This document shows positions 17,375-30,611 of a DNA stretch of 64,000 nt, in pieces. The DNA is from Catellatospora sp. KI3 (GTDB lineage Bacteria > Actinomycetota > Actinomycetes > Mycobacteriales > Micromonosporaceae), in the NCBI RefSeq assembly GCF_029948125.1, contig NZ_JASAMB010000027.1, positions 30,330 to 94,329 of the forward strand. The letters are read 5' to 3'. The position numbers and the translations under genes were made by a program. Position 1 is the first letter of the stretch, and each line of letters begins with the position of its first letter. The notes beneath the pieces are model-generated. The model did no database searches. It saw only the letters and a list, made by a program, of their open reading frames with translations, and was not told the DNA's origin.

Positions 17375-18436
17375 ATGACCGTCTCGTTGTCGTCCCTCGG
17401 CTGGGACGACCGCTTCGCTTCCGCATACCCGCTATTCGACCGGCCCGACCACGAACCCGGCCGGGTGGTGCGCGCCGACCGCGGCGTCTGCACCGTGCTC
17501 GCCGCGGCCGGCACCGTACGGGCCAGCCTCGGCGGCCCGGCCATGCTCGCCGCCGCGGCCGACCCCGTCGCGCTGCCCTGCGCGGGCGACTGGGTGGCCC
17601 TACGCCACTGGCCCGACGCCCGGCTCACCATCGAATCCGTGCTGCCCCGCCGCAGCGCCGTCATCCGCCGCACCGCGGGCAAGGACTCCACCGGCCAGGT
17701 CCTGGCCGCCAACCTCGACACCGTCGCCGTGGTCGCCTCGCTCGACCCCGGCCCCGAACCGGCCACCGTCGAGCGCCTGCTCGCCCTGGCCTGGGAGTCC
17801 GGCGCCCAGCCCGTGCTGGTGCTGACCAAGGCCGACCTGGTCGCCGACCCGGCCGCGCTGGCCGACCAGCTCGCCGAACTGGCCCCCGGCGTGCCGGTCC
17901 TGCCGATCAGCGCCGAGCACGGCCACGGCATGGACGCCCTCGCCCCGTACGTGGCCCCCGGCCGCACCCTCGGGCTGCTCGGCCCGTCCGGCGTCGGCAA
18001 GTCCACGCTGGTCAACGCGCTGCTCGGCGCCACCGTGATGACGACCCAGGCCAACCGGCGGGTCGACGGCAAGGGGCGGCACACCACCACGTACCGGGCG
18101 CTGATGCCGGTCCCCGGCGGCGGGGCGGTGCTGGACACGCCCGGCATCCGCGGGGTCGGCCTGCTCGACGGGGAGGTCGGGCTGGAGCAGACGTTCTCCG
18201 ACGTGCTGGCGATCATCGCGGAGTGCCGGTTCGCCGACTGCGCGCACGGCGAGGAGCCGGGGTGCGCGGTGCGGGAGGCGCTGGCCGACGGGGCGCTCAC
18301 CGGGCGCCGCTGGGAGAGCTGGTGCAAGCTGCAGCGCGAGTTGGCGTACGAGTCGAGGCGGCGCGAGGACCGGATCGCCACGGCCGCCCGCCGCCGCGGC
18401 CGCCGGTGGGACCGCCCACCCCGCTTCCGCCTCTGA
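17375..18436 (+). CDS. rsgA: Ribosome small-subunit-dependent GTPase RsgA
   Basis: A 353-residue circularly permuted GTPase that helps mature the 30S subunit. In permuted order: an N-terminal OB-like region, G4 TKAD (151-154), G1 GPSGVGKST (203-211), G2 in GKGRHTTT, and G3 DTPG (254-257). A C-terminal zinc knuckle uses C284, C289, H291 and C297. Length is typical. ATG 17375 is preceded by AAGGA. A short leader ORF and hairpin lie upstream, and a palindromic repeat element begins directly after the stop codon. Confidence 0.95.
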   Translation: MTVSLSSLGWDDRFASAYPLFDRPDHEPGRVVRADRGVCTVLAAAGTVRASLGGPAMLAAAADPVALPCAGDWVALRHWPDARLTIESVLPRRSAVIRRTAGKDSTGQVLAANLDTVAVVASLDPGPEPATVERLLALAWESGAQPVLVLTKADLVADPAALADQLAELAPGVPVLPISAEHGHGMDALAPYVAPGRTLGLLGPSGVGKSTLVNALLGATVMTTQANRRVDGKGRHTTTYRALMPVPGGGAVLDTPGIRGVGLLDGEVGLEQTFSDVLAIIAECRFADCAHGEEPGCAVREALADGALTGRRWESWCKLQRELAYESRRREDRIATAARRRGRRWDRPPRFRL

Positions 18437-18530
18437 ATTGACGCTGGCCTATCCAGTGGCATGGCATCGACGTTGGCCTATCTAGAAGTGCGACACGCCG
18501 AAGTCGTCCTCTGGATAGGCCAGCGTCAAT
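18437..18530. repeat. Palindromic repeat family A, copy 1 (compound)
   Basis: ATTGACGCTGGCCTATCCAG (18437-18456) and its exact reverse complement at 18511-18530 form 20-bp arms. A third, direct half-copy (TCGACGTTGGCCTATCTAGA) lies inside at 18467-18486. The inner 65 bp (18466-18530) match the layout of copy 2 at 61063. The element abuts the rsgA stop in a convergent spacer. A run of G-tracts, possibly quadruplex-forming, follows at about 18535-18561. Confidence 0.85.
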
Positions 18531-18589
18531 AAAAGGCGGGGCGGGGCGGAGCGGGGCGGGGTGCGCGGCCGGACCGGTGGGTGGCTGTG

Positions 18590-19261
18590 TCAGCTGGGTG
18601 GCGGGGTCAGCCCCGGGCGGTCCTCGGTGATGCAGTAGAAGCGGCTGCCGTCCGTGACGTACTCGTGGCCCCGGCACCCCGTCCAGTCCGGCACCACCGC
18701 CTCGATCCGCGCGTCGTGCTTGTCGGCGCACGAGACGAAGCGGACTGCGTCGTACCTGCCGAGCGGCGTCGACCGGGACACGCAGCCGCCGACCTGGTCG
18801 TACCGCTGGCCGCCAGGACCAGCCGTCAGCGGTGCGAGCGCGACCAGCGCCGCCAGCAGCACCGGCGCCAGCCACGAGGCGGGTCGGCGCATGACCGGGC
18901 GGCCCGGCACCAGCGGCCGGTGGTTGGGCGCGGCCGCCACCGGGTGCGGGCGGGGCTCGTCCAACCGGGTGAATTCGCGCCGGGCGGCCAGGTTGCGGGC
19001 CAGCACCACGGGCACCAGCACCGGGGACAGGAAGTGCCAGACGCCCCCGCTCAGCGACCGCGCGGTGGCGTCGCGGAACAGCGCGGTGCCGCAGTCGCGG
19101 CAGAACGGCCCCCGCTCGCGGTTCCAGCGCAGATACACCAGCACGCCGCTGACCTGGTACACCGTCGCGGGCGCGGCCGGGAGGTGGTGGCACATGACGC
19201 AGACCGGCCCGGCCTGGCCGGCGGGGTCGTCGAGGGCTGAGGCGCTGGTCACGTCGGTCAC
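18590..19261 (-). CDS. Zinc-ribbon membrane protein, paralogue of the 3091-3762 protein
   Basis: A 223-residue protein with the same plan as the one at 3091: N-terminal CxxC (CVMC), second CxxC (FCRDCGTALFR), hydrophobic patch (~80-95), Pro-rich linker, transmembrane helix (~125-145) and a cysteine-containing extracellular tail (GGCV, VSCAD, TGC, YCI). The RDCG-A-FR signature is the most conserved part. GTG 19261 gives an N-terminus VTD and a length equal to the paralogue; GTG 19252 is an alternative. No function is known. It faces rsgA, with the repeat element between them. Confidence 0.65.
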   Translation of the reverse strand: MTDVTSASALDDPAGQAGPVCVMCHHLPAAPATVYQVSGVLVYLRWNRERGPFCRDCGTALFRDATARSLSGGVWHFLSPVLVPVVLARNLAARREFTRLDEPRPHPVAAAPNHRPLVPGRPVMRRPASWLAPVLLAALVALAPLTAGPGGQRYDQVGGCVSRSTPLGRYDAVRFVSCADKHDARIEAVVPDWTGCRGHEYVTDGSRFYCITEDRPGLTPPPS

Positions 19262-19578
19262 GGTCGCGGATGCTAGCGCGCGCGCCGGGCGTCCTCCAAG
19301 GTGTATGACTGAAGCCGCCGACCGACCCGGACCCGGCCGTGACCGGGGACTCGCCGGGGTTAGCACGTGTGTTCGTGGCGCGTGGCGAACTTGTCGGAGG
19401 GCGGGGCTAGAGTTGCCCAGGCACTCGACTGCCCTGCAGTCCGCGTGAGCTCCGCGCAGGTGCGCGCGGCTGCGCGCGTACTGCTGAGAGCTTTGTCCGG
19501 TGCTGTGACTTTCGGGCGTCCCCCGGGGCGCATTCATTGGTAACACTTCCGAGCAACCGTGGTGGGGGAGAGCCTTCC
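19262..19578. other. 317-bp divergent spacer upstream of uvrA
   Basis: No gene is visible. It contains the damage-type promoter motif at 19391-19413 and about 165 nt that would be the uvrA 5' leader. I found no LexA-type SOS box in it. Confidence 0.6.
19391..19413 (+). promoter_or_regulatory. RecA-independent (PafBC-type) DNA-damage promoter of uvrA
   Basis: TTGTCGGAG, exactly 8 nt, then TAGAGT. The published mycobacterial RecA-NDp consensus is TTGTCRGTG-N8-TANNNT, so one position of nine differs and the spacing is exact. It implies a uvrA leader of roughly 160 nt. Confidence 0.7.
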
Positions 19579-22488
<2,910 letters not shown>

Positions 22489-22538
22489 GCTGCCCTTTCG
22501 CAAAGTAGTTGAATTCGCAGCTAAATTTCAGAGACGCC

Positions 22539-22582
22539 GGGTAGGTTGCCTTTCAGACCCCTCACAGGAAGGCGACCTACCC
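22539..22582. promoter_or_regulatory. Inverted repeat upstream of the Rieske lipoprotein gene
   Basis: GGGTAGGTTGCCTT and AAGGCGACCTACCC pair at 13 of 14 positions around a 16-nt loop. The right arm contains part of the ribosome site and ends 2 nt before the ATG; the left arm contains a TAGGTT -10-like box. It may be an operator or an RNA hairpin that hides the ribosome site. Confidence 0.45.
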
Positions 22583-22584
22583 CT

Positions 22585-23046
22585 ATGAGTGACGCGCTTC
22601 AGCCTGCCGCCACACGCCGCACCCTGCTCGCGGGCGCCGGGATGGCGGGGGCGGCCGGCCTGCTCGCCGCCTGCGGCACCGACGAACCCGCCGCGACGCC
22701 GACCGGCGGTGCGCCAGGCGGCGGCAGCAGCCCGGGGGCGGCCCCGCCCAGCGGCACGGTGCTGGGCAAGACGGCCGACATCCCGCTCGGCAGCGGCAAG
22801 ATCTTCGCCGAGCACAGCACGGTGGTCACCCAGCCGTCCGCGAACGTGTTCGTCGGGTTCAGCAGCATCTGCACGCACCAGAGCTGCCCGGTCAGCCAGA
22901 TCGCCGACGGAAAGATCAAGTGCACCTGCCACTTCAGCGAGTTCAACATCGCCGACGGCGCCCCGGTCCGGCCGGACCAGCCCGCCGGGCGGCCGCTGGA
23001 CGAGCGCCGGATCGTCGTGGAGGGCGACGAGGTGCGGGTCGCGTGA
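22585..23046 (+). CDS. Rieske [2Fe-2S] lipoprotein
   Basis: A 153-residue protein. R11-R12 followed by a hydrophobic stretch and LLAAC30 give a lipobox, with a twin-arginine-like start, so it is probably exported folded and lipid-anchored. A low-complexity Gly/Ala/Pro linker (32-57) precedes the Rieske domain. C95-T-H97 and C112-x2-H115 are the cluster ligands; C100 and C114 can form the stabilising disulfide. It is likely an electron carrier at the outer face of the membrane, and no partner oxidoreductase is adjacent. It sits between uvrA and uvrC without an obvious link to repair. Confidence 0.85.
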   Translation: MSDALQPAATRRTLLAGAGMAGAAGLLAACGTDEPAATPTGGAPGGGSSPGAAPPSGTVLGKTADIPLGSGKIFAEHSTVVTQPSANVFVGFSSICTHQSCPVSQIADGKIKCTCHFSEFNIADGAPVRPDQPAGRPLDERRIVVEGDEVRVA

Positions 23047-23073
23047 GCTGCCGCGCACCCGCTGGGGCGGGCG

Positions 23074-23096
23074 GCGTCAGACCTCCCTACTAGGCT
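23074..23096 (+). promoter_or_regulatory. uvrC promoter, leaderless, weakly PafBC-like
   Basis: TAGGCT ends 6 nt before the uvrC GTG, predicting a leaderless mRNA. GTCAG lies at the RecA-NDp position with the exact 8-nt spacing after the 9-mer, but only 5 of 9 upstream-box positions agree. Confidence 0.45.
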
Positions 23097-23102
23097 TGCC
23101 GC

Positions 23103-25040
23103 GTGGCTGATCCGTCCCAGTACCGGCCCGCGCCGGGCAGCATTCCCGACGCGCCCGGTGTGTACCGTTTCCGTGACGACACGGGGCGGATCATCTACGT
23201 CGGCAAGGCCAAGAGCCTGCGCAGCCGGCTGAACTCATACTTCGCCGATCTGTGGTCGCTGCACCAACGCACCCAGCAGATGGTCACCACCGCCGCGGGC
23301 GTGGACTGGGTGGTCGTCGGCACCGAGGTCGAGGCGCTGCAGCTGGAGTACTCCTGGATCAAGGAGTACGACCCCCGCTTCAACGTGAAGTACCGCGACG
23401 ACAAGTCGTACCCCTACCTCGCCGTCACCCTCGACGAGGAGTTCCCGCGCCTGCTGGTCATGCGCGGGGCGAAGAAGAAGGGCGTCCGCTACTTCGGGCC
23501 GTACTCGCATGCCTGGGCCATCCGCGAGACCCTCGACCTGCTGCTGCGCGTCTTCCCGTCGCGCACCTGCTCGGCCGGGGTGTTCAAGCGCGCGGGCCAG
23601 ATCGGCCGCCCCTGCCTGCTCGGCGACATCGGCAAGTGCTCGGCCCCGTGCGTGGGCCGGGTCAGCGCCGACGAGCACCGCGCCATCGTGCTGGAGTTCT
23701 GCGACTTCATGGCCGGGCGCACCGACGAGATGCAGAAACGGCTCGACCGCCAGATGCGCGAGGCCTCCGCCGCGATGGAGTACGAGCGCGCCGCCCGCCT
23801 GCGCGACGACCTGGTGGCCCTGCGCCGCGCGATGGAGAAGCAGTCGATCGTGCTGTCCGACGGCACCGACGCCGACGTGGTCGCCTTCGCCGACGACCCG
23901 CTGGAGGCCGCGGTGCAGGTCTTCCACGTCCGCGACGGGCGGGTGCGCGGCCAGCGCGGCTGGATCGTCGACAAGACCGAGGAACTCACCATCGGCGACC
24001 TGGTGCACCACTTCTGCACCCAGATCTACGGCGACACCCAGGTCCCCGCCGAGGGCACCGAGGCCGATGTGCCGCGCGAGATCCTGGTCCCGGAGCTGCC
24101 CGCCGACGCCGACGCGCTGTCGGACTGGCTGTCGGCGCACCGCGGCTCGCGGGTGAACCTGCGCGTGCCGCAGCGCGGCGACAAGAAGGCCCTGATGGAG
24201 ACCGTGGCCCGCAACGCGCTGCAGTCGCTGGCCCAGCACAAGCTGCGCCGGGCGGGCGACCTGACCGCGCGCAGCCGCGCGCTGGAGGAGATCGAGGACG
24301 CGCTCGGCCTGCCCGGCGCCCCGCTGCGCATCGAGTGCTTCGACATCTCGCAGATCCAGGGCACCGACGTGGTCGCCAGCATGGTCGTCTTCGAGGACGG
24401 CGTCCCCCGCAAGAGCGACTACCGGCGCTTCATCATCAAGGGCGCCACCGACGACGTGTCGGCGATCAGCGAGGTGATGCGGCGCCGCTTCGCGCGCTAC
24501 CTGGCCGAGGGGCCGGTCGAGCCCGAGCCGGACGGCGGGCGGCCCAAGCGGTTCGCGTACCCGCCGCAGCTGATCGTGGTCGACGGCGGCGCGCCGCAGG
24601 TCAACGCCGCCGCGGCGGTCATGTCCGAGCTGGGCGTCACCGACGTCGCCGTCTGCGGCCTGGCCAAGCGGCTGGAGGAGGTGTGGCTGCCCGACGACCC
24701 GATGCCGGTGATCCTGCCCCGCCAGGCCGAAGGGCTCTACCTGCTGCAGCGCGTGCGCGACGAGGCGCACCGGTTCGCCATCACCTTCCACCGGCAGCGC
24801 CGCTCGGCCCGGATGACCGCCTCCGACCTCGACAGCGTGCCCGGTCTCGGCGAGATCCGGCGCAAGGCGCTGCTGCGCCACTTCGGCTCGCTCAAGCGGC
24901 TGGCCGCGGCGGGGGCGGACGAGATCGCCCAGGTGCCCGGGATCGGGCCGCGCACGGCGGCGGCGGTGCTGGCGGCGCTGGGCGTACCCCAGCAGGTGAA
25001 TCCGACCGCAGGAAGCGGTGCTCCGGGCGAGCCTGGCTAG
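23103..25040 (+). CDS. uvrC: Excinuclease ABC subunit C (UvrC)
   Basis: A 645-residue nuclease that makes both incisions in excision repair. The N-terminal GIY-YIG domain (GVYRFRD...[14 protein letters not shown]) is followed by the UVR motif (~210-245, [12 protein letters not shown]), the RNase H-like nuclease domain (~370-560, with IECFDIS and IVVDGG carrying the acidic residues) and a C-terminal double helix-hairpin-helix ([26 protein letters not shown]). Length is typical. GTG 23103 follows the -10 box by 6 nt with no Shine-Dalgarno, so leaderless. It begins the conserved uvrC-rapZ-yvcK-whiA series. Confidence 0.96.
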   Translation: MADPSQYRPAPGSIPDAPGVYRFRDDTGRIIYVGKAKSLRSRLNSYFADLWSLHQRTQQMVTTAAGVDWVVVGTEVEALQLEYSWIKEYDPRFNVKYRDDKSYPYLAVTLDEEFPRLLVMRGAKKKGVRYFGPYSHAWAIRETLDLLLRVFPSRTCSAGVFKRAGQIGRPCLLGDIGKCSAPCVGRVSADEHRAIVLEFCDFMAGRTDEMQKRLDRQMREASAAMEYERAARLRDDLVALRRAMEKQSIVLSDGTDADVVAFADDPLEAAVQVFHVRDGRVRGQRGWIVDKTEELTIGDLVHHFCTQIYGDTQVPAEGTEADVPREILVPELPADADALSDWLSAHRGSRVNLRVPQRGDKKALMETVARNALQSLAQHKLRRAGDLTARSRALEEIEDALGLPGAPLRIECFDISQIQGTDVVASMVVFEDGVPRKSDYRRFIIKGATDDVSAISEVMRRRFARYLAEGPVEPEPDGGRPKRFAYPPQLIVVDGGAPQVNAAAAVMSELGVTDVAVCGLAKRLEEVWLPDDPMPVILPRQAEGLYLLQRVRDEAHRFAITFHRQRRSARMTASDLDSVPGLGEIRRKALLRHFGSLKRLAAAGADEIAQVPGIGPRTAAAVLAALGVPQQVNPTAGSGAPGEPG

Positions 25041-25083
25041 GATGAAGCCTCGTGCCGGGCGGTGACCCGGCGCGGGAGCGCTA

Positions 25084-26031
25084 GTGGGGGCGTACGTGAG
25101 CGTGGATACGGCAAGGCACGGCGCGGCGGGGGAGCGCGCGGAGCCGGTGGCCGAGACCGGAACCGGCGAGGCCGGGACCGACCTGGTGGTGGTGACCGGC
25201 GTCTCCGGCGGCGGCCGCAGCACGGTGGCCCGTGCCCTGGAGAACGTCGGCTACTACGTGGTCGACAACCTGCCCCAGGCGCTGCTGGTCCAGCTCGCCG
25301 AGCTGGCCGCGAAGGCGGGCGGGGCGGCCCGGCACACCGCGATGGTGCTCGACGTGCGCAGCCGCGCCTTCTCCACCGACCTGGCCGGCGCGATCCGGGA
25401 GCTGCGCGAGCGCGGCTTCAGCCCGCGCGTGGTCTTCGTCGACGCCGACGACGAGGTGCTGATCCGGCGCTTCGAGAGCGTGCGGCGCTCGCACCCGCTG
25501 CAGGGCGACGGCCGCCTGTCCGACGGCATCGCCGCCGAACGGGCCCTGCTCGCCGAGGCCCGCGAGCAGGCCGACGTGCTGATCGACACCTCCCACCTGA
25601 ACGTCAACCAGCTGCGGGCCCGGGTCGAGGAGCTGTTCGCCAGCCCCGACGCGCTGCGGCTGCGGGTCACCGTGCTGTCGTTCGGCTTCAAGTACGGCCT
25701 GCCCCCCGACGCCGACTTCGTGCTGGACGCGCGCTTCCTGCCCAACCCGTTCTGGGTCTCGGAGCTGCGCGAGCAGACCGGCCGCGACGAGCCCGTCAGC
25801 AGGTACGTGCTGGGGCAGCGGGGCGCGGGGACGTTCGTGGAGACGTACGCGCGGCTGGTTCTGGCCACCGCGCCGGGTTTCGAACGCGAGGGCAAGCGGT
25901 ATCTGACCGTCGCCGTCGGTTGTACCGGCGGTAAGCACCGGAGCGTCGCCATCGCCGAGGAGCTGGCCCGCCGCCTGCGTGAACTTCGGGTGGTGGCACA
26001 CGCGCAGCACCGCGACCTCGGCCGTGAGTGA
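25084..26031 (+). CDS. rapZ: RapZ-family nucleotide-binding protein
   Basis: A 315-residue P-loop protein. The P-loop reads GVSGGGRST (39-47), with Arg in place of the usual Lys, common in actinobacterial members. Further family marks are VVDNLP, DARFLPNPFW and the C-terminal GCTGGKHRSV. In Escherichia coli RapZ controls an amino-sugar synthesis RNA; the actinobacterial role is not established, but the link to yvcK and whiA is highly conserved. GTG 25084 has GGGAG 5 nt upstream; a second GTG at 25096 with GGGGG before it is equally possible and would drop four residues. Confidence 0.9.
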   Translation: MGAYVSVDTARHGAAGERAEPVAETGTGEAGTDLVVVTGVSGGGRSTVARALENVGYYVVDNLPQALLVQLAELAAKAGGAARHTAMVLDVRSRAFSTDLAGAIRELRERGFSPRVVFVDADDEVLIRRFESVRRSHPLQGDGRLSDGIAAERALLAEAREQADVLIDTSHLNVNQLRARVEELFASPDALRLRVTVLSFGFKYGLPPDADFVLDARFLPNPFWVSELREQTGRDEPVSRYVLGQRGAGTFVETYARLVLATAPGFEREGKRYLTVAVGCTGGKHRSVAIAEELARRLRELRVVAHAQHRDLGRE

Positions 26032-26118
26032 CACCACGAGCGACTTCGGCGCATATGACGGGGAACACTGACGAGGCTCGGCACGTCCATGACCGCGACG
26101 AGCTCAGCGAGGAGCGGC

Positions 26119-27066
26119 ATGAACGAGGCGACGAAGCCGATCAAGGTGGTGGCCTTCGGGGGAGGGCACGGCCTGAGCGCCAGCCTGCGCGCGCTGCGCG
26201 CCACCGGGCTGCCGCTGGACCTGACGGCGGTGGTGACCGTGGCCGACGACGGCGGCTCCAGCGGCCGGCTGCGCGCGGCCCGCTCGGTGCTGCCCCCCGG
26301 TGACCTGCGCCAGGCCCTGGCGGCGCTGGCCGCCGACGACGGGGTCAGCGACGGTACGGCCAAGCTGATGCAGTACCGCTTCACCGGCTCGGACGAGCTG
26401 GCCGGGCACCCGGTCGGCAACGTGGTGCTGTGCGGTCTGATGGAGCTGCTGGGCGACCCGGTGGCGGCACTGGAGCACGCCCAGGCGATGGTGCACGCCG
26501 TCGGCCGGGTGCTGCCCATGTCCTGCCATCCGCTGGGCATCGAGGCCGACCTGCTCGTCGACGGCGAGAAGGTCACCGTCCGCGGCCAGCACCAGGTCGC
26601 GGTCGCACCGGGCCGGGTCCTGGAGGTACGGCTGGAGCCGCCCTACCCGCAGCCGTGCCCGCAGGCCATCGAGGCGATCGGCGCGGCCGACTGGCTCGTG
26701 TTCGGCCCCGGCAGCTGGTACACCAGCGTCATTCCGCACCTGCTGGTGCCCGAGCAGGCGGCCGCGATCACGGCCAGCCCGGCGCGCCGGCTGGTGACCC
26801 TGAACCTCGCCGCGGACCGGGAGACGGTCGGTCTGTCGCTGCCCGACCACCTCGCGGCGCTGAGCCGGTACCTGCCGGACCTCAAGGTCGATATTGTTCT
26901 GGTCGACAGGAATGCCGTGCCAGACCCCGAACCGGTCGCGAATGCGGCAGAATCACTCGGTGCCCGCATCGCGCTCGCCCCGGTGGCGGTCGATGACGGC
27001 ACGCCCCGACACGATCCGGTCCGATTGGGCCGCGCACTGGTGCCACTCTTGGGCACCGCTCGTTAG
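26119..27066 (+). CDS. YvcK/CofD-like protein (GlmM-regulating family)
   Basis: A 315-residue Rossmann-like protein with the YvcK marks: VVAFGGGHGLSASLRAL at the N-terminus, VADDGGSSGRLR, PPGDLRQALAAL and HPVGNVVL. YvcK proteins bind UDP-sugars and adjust carbon flow to cell-wall precursor synthesis; some are phosphorylated by Ser/Thr kinases. ATG 26119 is set by GAGGAG 5-6 nt upstream, and the first residues of an upstream frame are discarded. It lies 87 bp after rapZ and 79 bp before whiA, so the three are probably co-transcribed. Confidence 0.92.
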   Translation: MNEATKPIKVVAFGGGHGLSASLRALRATGLPLDLTAVVTVADDGGSSGRLRAARSVLPPGDLRQALAALAADDGVSDGTAKLMQYRFTGSDELAGHPVGNVVLCGLMELLGDPVAALEHAQAMVHAVGRVLPMSCHPLGIEADLLVDGEKVTVRGQHQVAVAPGRVLEVRLEPPYPQPCPQAIEAIGAADWLVFGPGSWYTSVIPHLLVPEQAAAITASPARRLVTLNLAADRETVGLSLPDHLAALSRYLPDLKVDIVLVDRNAVPDPEPVANAAESLGARIALAPVAVDDGTPRHDPVRLGRALVPLLGTAR

Positions 27067-27145
27067 CACGTACGAACCCGGCACCACCTGACTTGACCAC
27101 AAACCATGGCGCACAGCCCGCGACCGGCCACGAGGTGACGACACG

Positions 27146-28126
27146 ATGGCGATGACCGCTGCGGTCAAAGACGAACTGAGCCGGGTCGACGTGCCCAAGC
27201 CGTGCTGCCGGCGGTCGGAGATGGCGGCCCTGCTGCGCTTCGCCGGCGGCCTGCACATCGTCTCCGGCCGGGTGGTGGTCGAGGCGGAGCTGGACACCGG
27301 TGCGGTGGCCCGGCGGCTGCGCACGACCGTCGCCGACCTGTTCGGCTACCCCAGCGAGGTGCACGTGCTGGCCTCGGGCGGGCTGCGCAAGGGCAGCCAC
27401 TACATCGTGCGCATCGTCAAGGACGGCGAGGCGCTGGCGCGCCAGACCGGCCTGCTGGACGTGCGCGGCCGCCCGGTGCGCGGCCTGCCGCCCAACGTCG
27501 TCTCCGCCAGCGTCTGCTGCGCGGTGGCGGCGTGGCGGGGCGCGTTCCTGGCGCACGGCTCGCTGACCGAGCCGGGCCGCTCCAGCGCGCTGGAGATCAC
27601 CTGCCCAGGGCCGGAGTCGGCGCTGGCGCTGGTCGGCGCGGCGCGGCGGCTCGGCATCACCGCCAAGGCGCGCGAGGTGCGCGGGGTGGACCGGGTGGTG
27701 GTCAAGGACGGCGACGCCATCGCGGCGCTGCTCACCCGCATCGGCGCTCACTCCAGCGTGCTGGCCTGGGAGGAGCGCCGGGTCCGGCGCGAGGTGCGGG
27801 CCACCGCCAACCGCCTGGCCAACTTCGACGACGCCAACCTGCGCCGCTCGGCGCGGGCCGCGGTCGCCGCGGCGGCCCGGGTCACCCGCGCCCTGGAGAT
27901 CCTGGCCGACGACGCCCCGGGCCACCTGACCAGCGCGGGCCGCCTGCGGCTGGAGCACCGGCAGGCGTCGCTGGAGGAGCTGGGCGCGCTGGCCGACCCG
28001 CCGCTCACGAAGGACGCGATCGCCGGACGCATAAGGCGTCTGCTGGCGCTTGCCGACAAGCGCGCGCGTGACCTGGGCATCCCGGACACCGAGGCCGCCG
28101 TGACGGCGGAGATGCTCACCGTCTGA
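27146..28126 (+). CDS. whiA: Sporulation/cell-division regulator WhiA
   Basis: A 326-residue DNA-binding protein with an N-terminal LAGLIDADG homing-endonuclease-like fold without the catalytic residues, and a C-terminal WhiA helix-turn-helix ([20 protein letters not shown], the HTH core near 280-310). In Streptomyces it acts with WhiB to switch on sporulation septation; its presence suggests a differentiating actinomycete, although non-sporulating relatives also keep it. GAGGTG lies 8 nt before ATG 27146. A strong terminator follows the stop. Confidence 0.95.
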   Translation: MAMTAAVKDELSRVDVPKPCCRRSEMAALLRFAGGLHIVSGRVVVEAELDTGAVARRLRTTVADLFGYPSEVHVLASGGLRKGSHYIVRIVKDGEALARQTGLLDVRGRPVRGLPPNVVSASVCCAVAAWRGAFLAHGSLTEPGRSSALEITCPGPESALALVGAARRLGITAKAREVRGVDRVVVKDGDAIAALLTRIGAHSSVLAWEERRVRREVRATANRLANFDDANLRRSARAAVAAAARVTRALEILADDAPGHLTSAGRLRLEHRQASLEELGALADPPLTKDAIAGRIRRLLALADKRARDLGIPDTEAAVTAEMLTV

Positions 28127-28141
28127 CGCGACCTGCCGCAT

Positions 28142-28176
28142 GACGATCCCGCCCGACCTGTTCGGGCGGGATCGTC
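28142..28176 (+). terminator. Intrinsic terminator after whiA
   Basis: Perfect 15-bp arms (GACGATCCCGCCCGA and its complement) with a 5-nt loop, followed by a T-rich stretch, 15 bp after the whiA stop. Confidence 0.85.
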
Positions 28177-28254
28177 GTCTTCTCTGTTAAAAGAGTGGCG
28201 GACGACACCATCGTGAAACAAAGACCCCGGCGGTGCGCCGGGTCACAGCTCAGC

Positions 28255-29411
<1,157 letters not shown>

Positions 29412-29412
<1 letters not shown>

Positions 29413-30608
29413 TGCGTTCCCTCGACGACCTGCTCGGCGAGGGTGTCTCAGGTCGGCGCGTGCTCGTGCGCGCCGACCTGAACGTGCCCTTCGTCAAGGA
29501 CCAGCCCGGCGTCATCGCCGACGACGGCCGCATCCGGGCCGTCCTGCCGACCATCGTCGCCCTGCGGGACGCGGGCGCGGCCGTGATCGTCATGTCGCAC
29601 CTGGGCCGCCCCAAGGGCGAGCCCGACCCGAAGTACACCCTGGCCCCGGTCGCGCAGCGGCTGCAGGAGCTGCTGGGTTCGCCGCTGGAGTTCGCCGCCG
29701 ACACCGTCGGCGAGTCGGCCCAGGCGGCCGTCGCGGGCCTGCAGCCCGGCGGGGTGGTGCTGCTGGAGAACCTGCGCTTCAACGCCGGTGAGACCAGCAA
29801 GGACGACGCCGTGCGCGGCGCGTTCGCCGACCAGCTCGCCGCCTTCGCCGACGTGTACGTCGACGACGCGTTCGGCGCGGTGCACCGCAAGCACGCCAGC
29901 GTCTACGACGTGGCGGCCCGCCTGCCGCGCTACGCGGGCGGCCTGGTCGCGACCGAGGTCGAGGTGCTCAAGCGCCTCACCGAGAACCCGGCCACGCCGT
30001 ACGTGGTGGTGCTCGGCGGGTCGAAGGTCTCCGACAAGCTCGCCGTGATCGAGGCGCTGCTGAACAGCGCCGACAAGCTGCTCATCGGCGGCGGCATGTG
30101 CTTCACCTTCCTCAAGGCCCAGGGCCACGGGGTGGGCGGCTCGCTGCTGCAGGACGAGATGCTCGACACCTGCCGCGACCTGCTGGCCCGCGCCGGCGAC
30201 CGGATCGTGCTGCCGGTGGACATCGTGGTGGCGGACCGGTTCGCCGCCGACGCGCAGACCGAGACGGTCGCCGCCGACGCCATCCCGGACGGCTGGCTCG
30301 GCCTGGACATCGGCCCGGCGTCGGTGGCGCTGTTCGCCGACGCGCTGGCCGGGGCGAAGACGGTCTTCTGGAACGGCCCGATGGGCGTGTTCGAGCTGGC
30401 TCCGTTCGCGGGCGGCACCCGCGGCGTGGCCGAGGCGATCACCAAGGTCGACGGCTTCACCGTGGTCGGCGGCGGCGACTCCGCCGCGGCGGTGCGGGCG
30501 CTGGGCCTGGACGAGGCGGCCTTCGGCCACATCTCGACCGGCGGCGGTGCGTCGCTGGAGTACCTGGAGGGCAAGGCCCTGCCGGGCCTGCTCGCGCTGG
30601 AGGCCTGA
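29412..30608 (+). CDS. pgk: Phosphoglycerate kinase
   Basis: A 398-residue two-domain kinase that makes ATP from 1,3-bisphosphoglycerate. The N-terminal substrate motif [11 protein letters not shown], the GRPKGEPDP loop and the C-terminal nucleotide motif ([22 protein letters not shown]) are present. The start ATG overlaps the gap stop by one base; tpiA begins 3 bp after its stop. Normal length. Confidence 0.97.
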
Positions 30609-30611
30609 CAG

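Noticed and set aside
19370..19400. LexA/SOS box upstream of uvrA
   Set aside because: ACGTGTGTTCGTG does not form the GAAC-n4-GTTC-type palindrome; the RecA-independent motif fits better.
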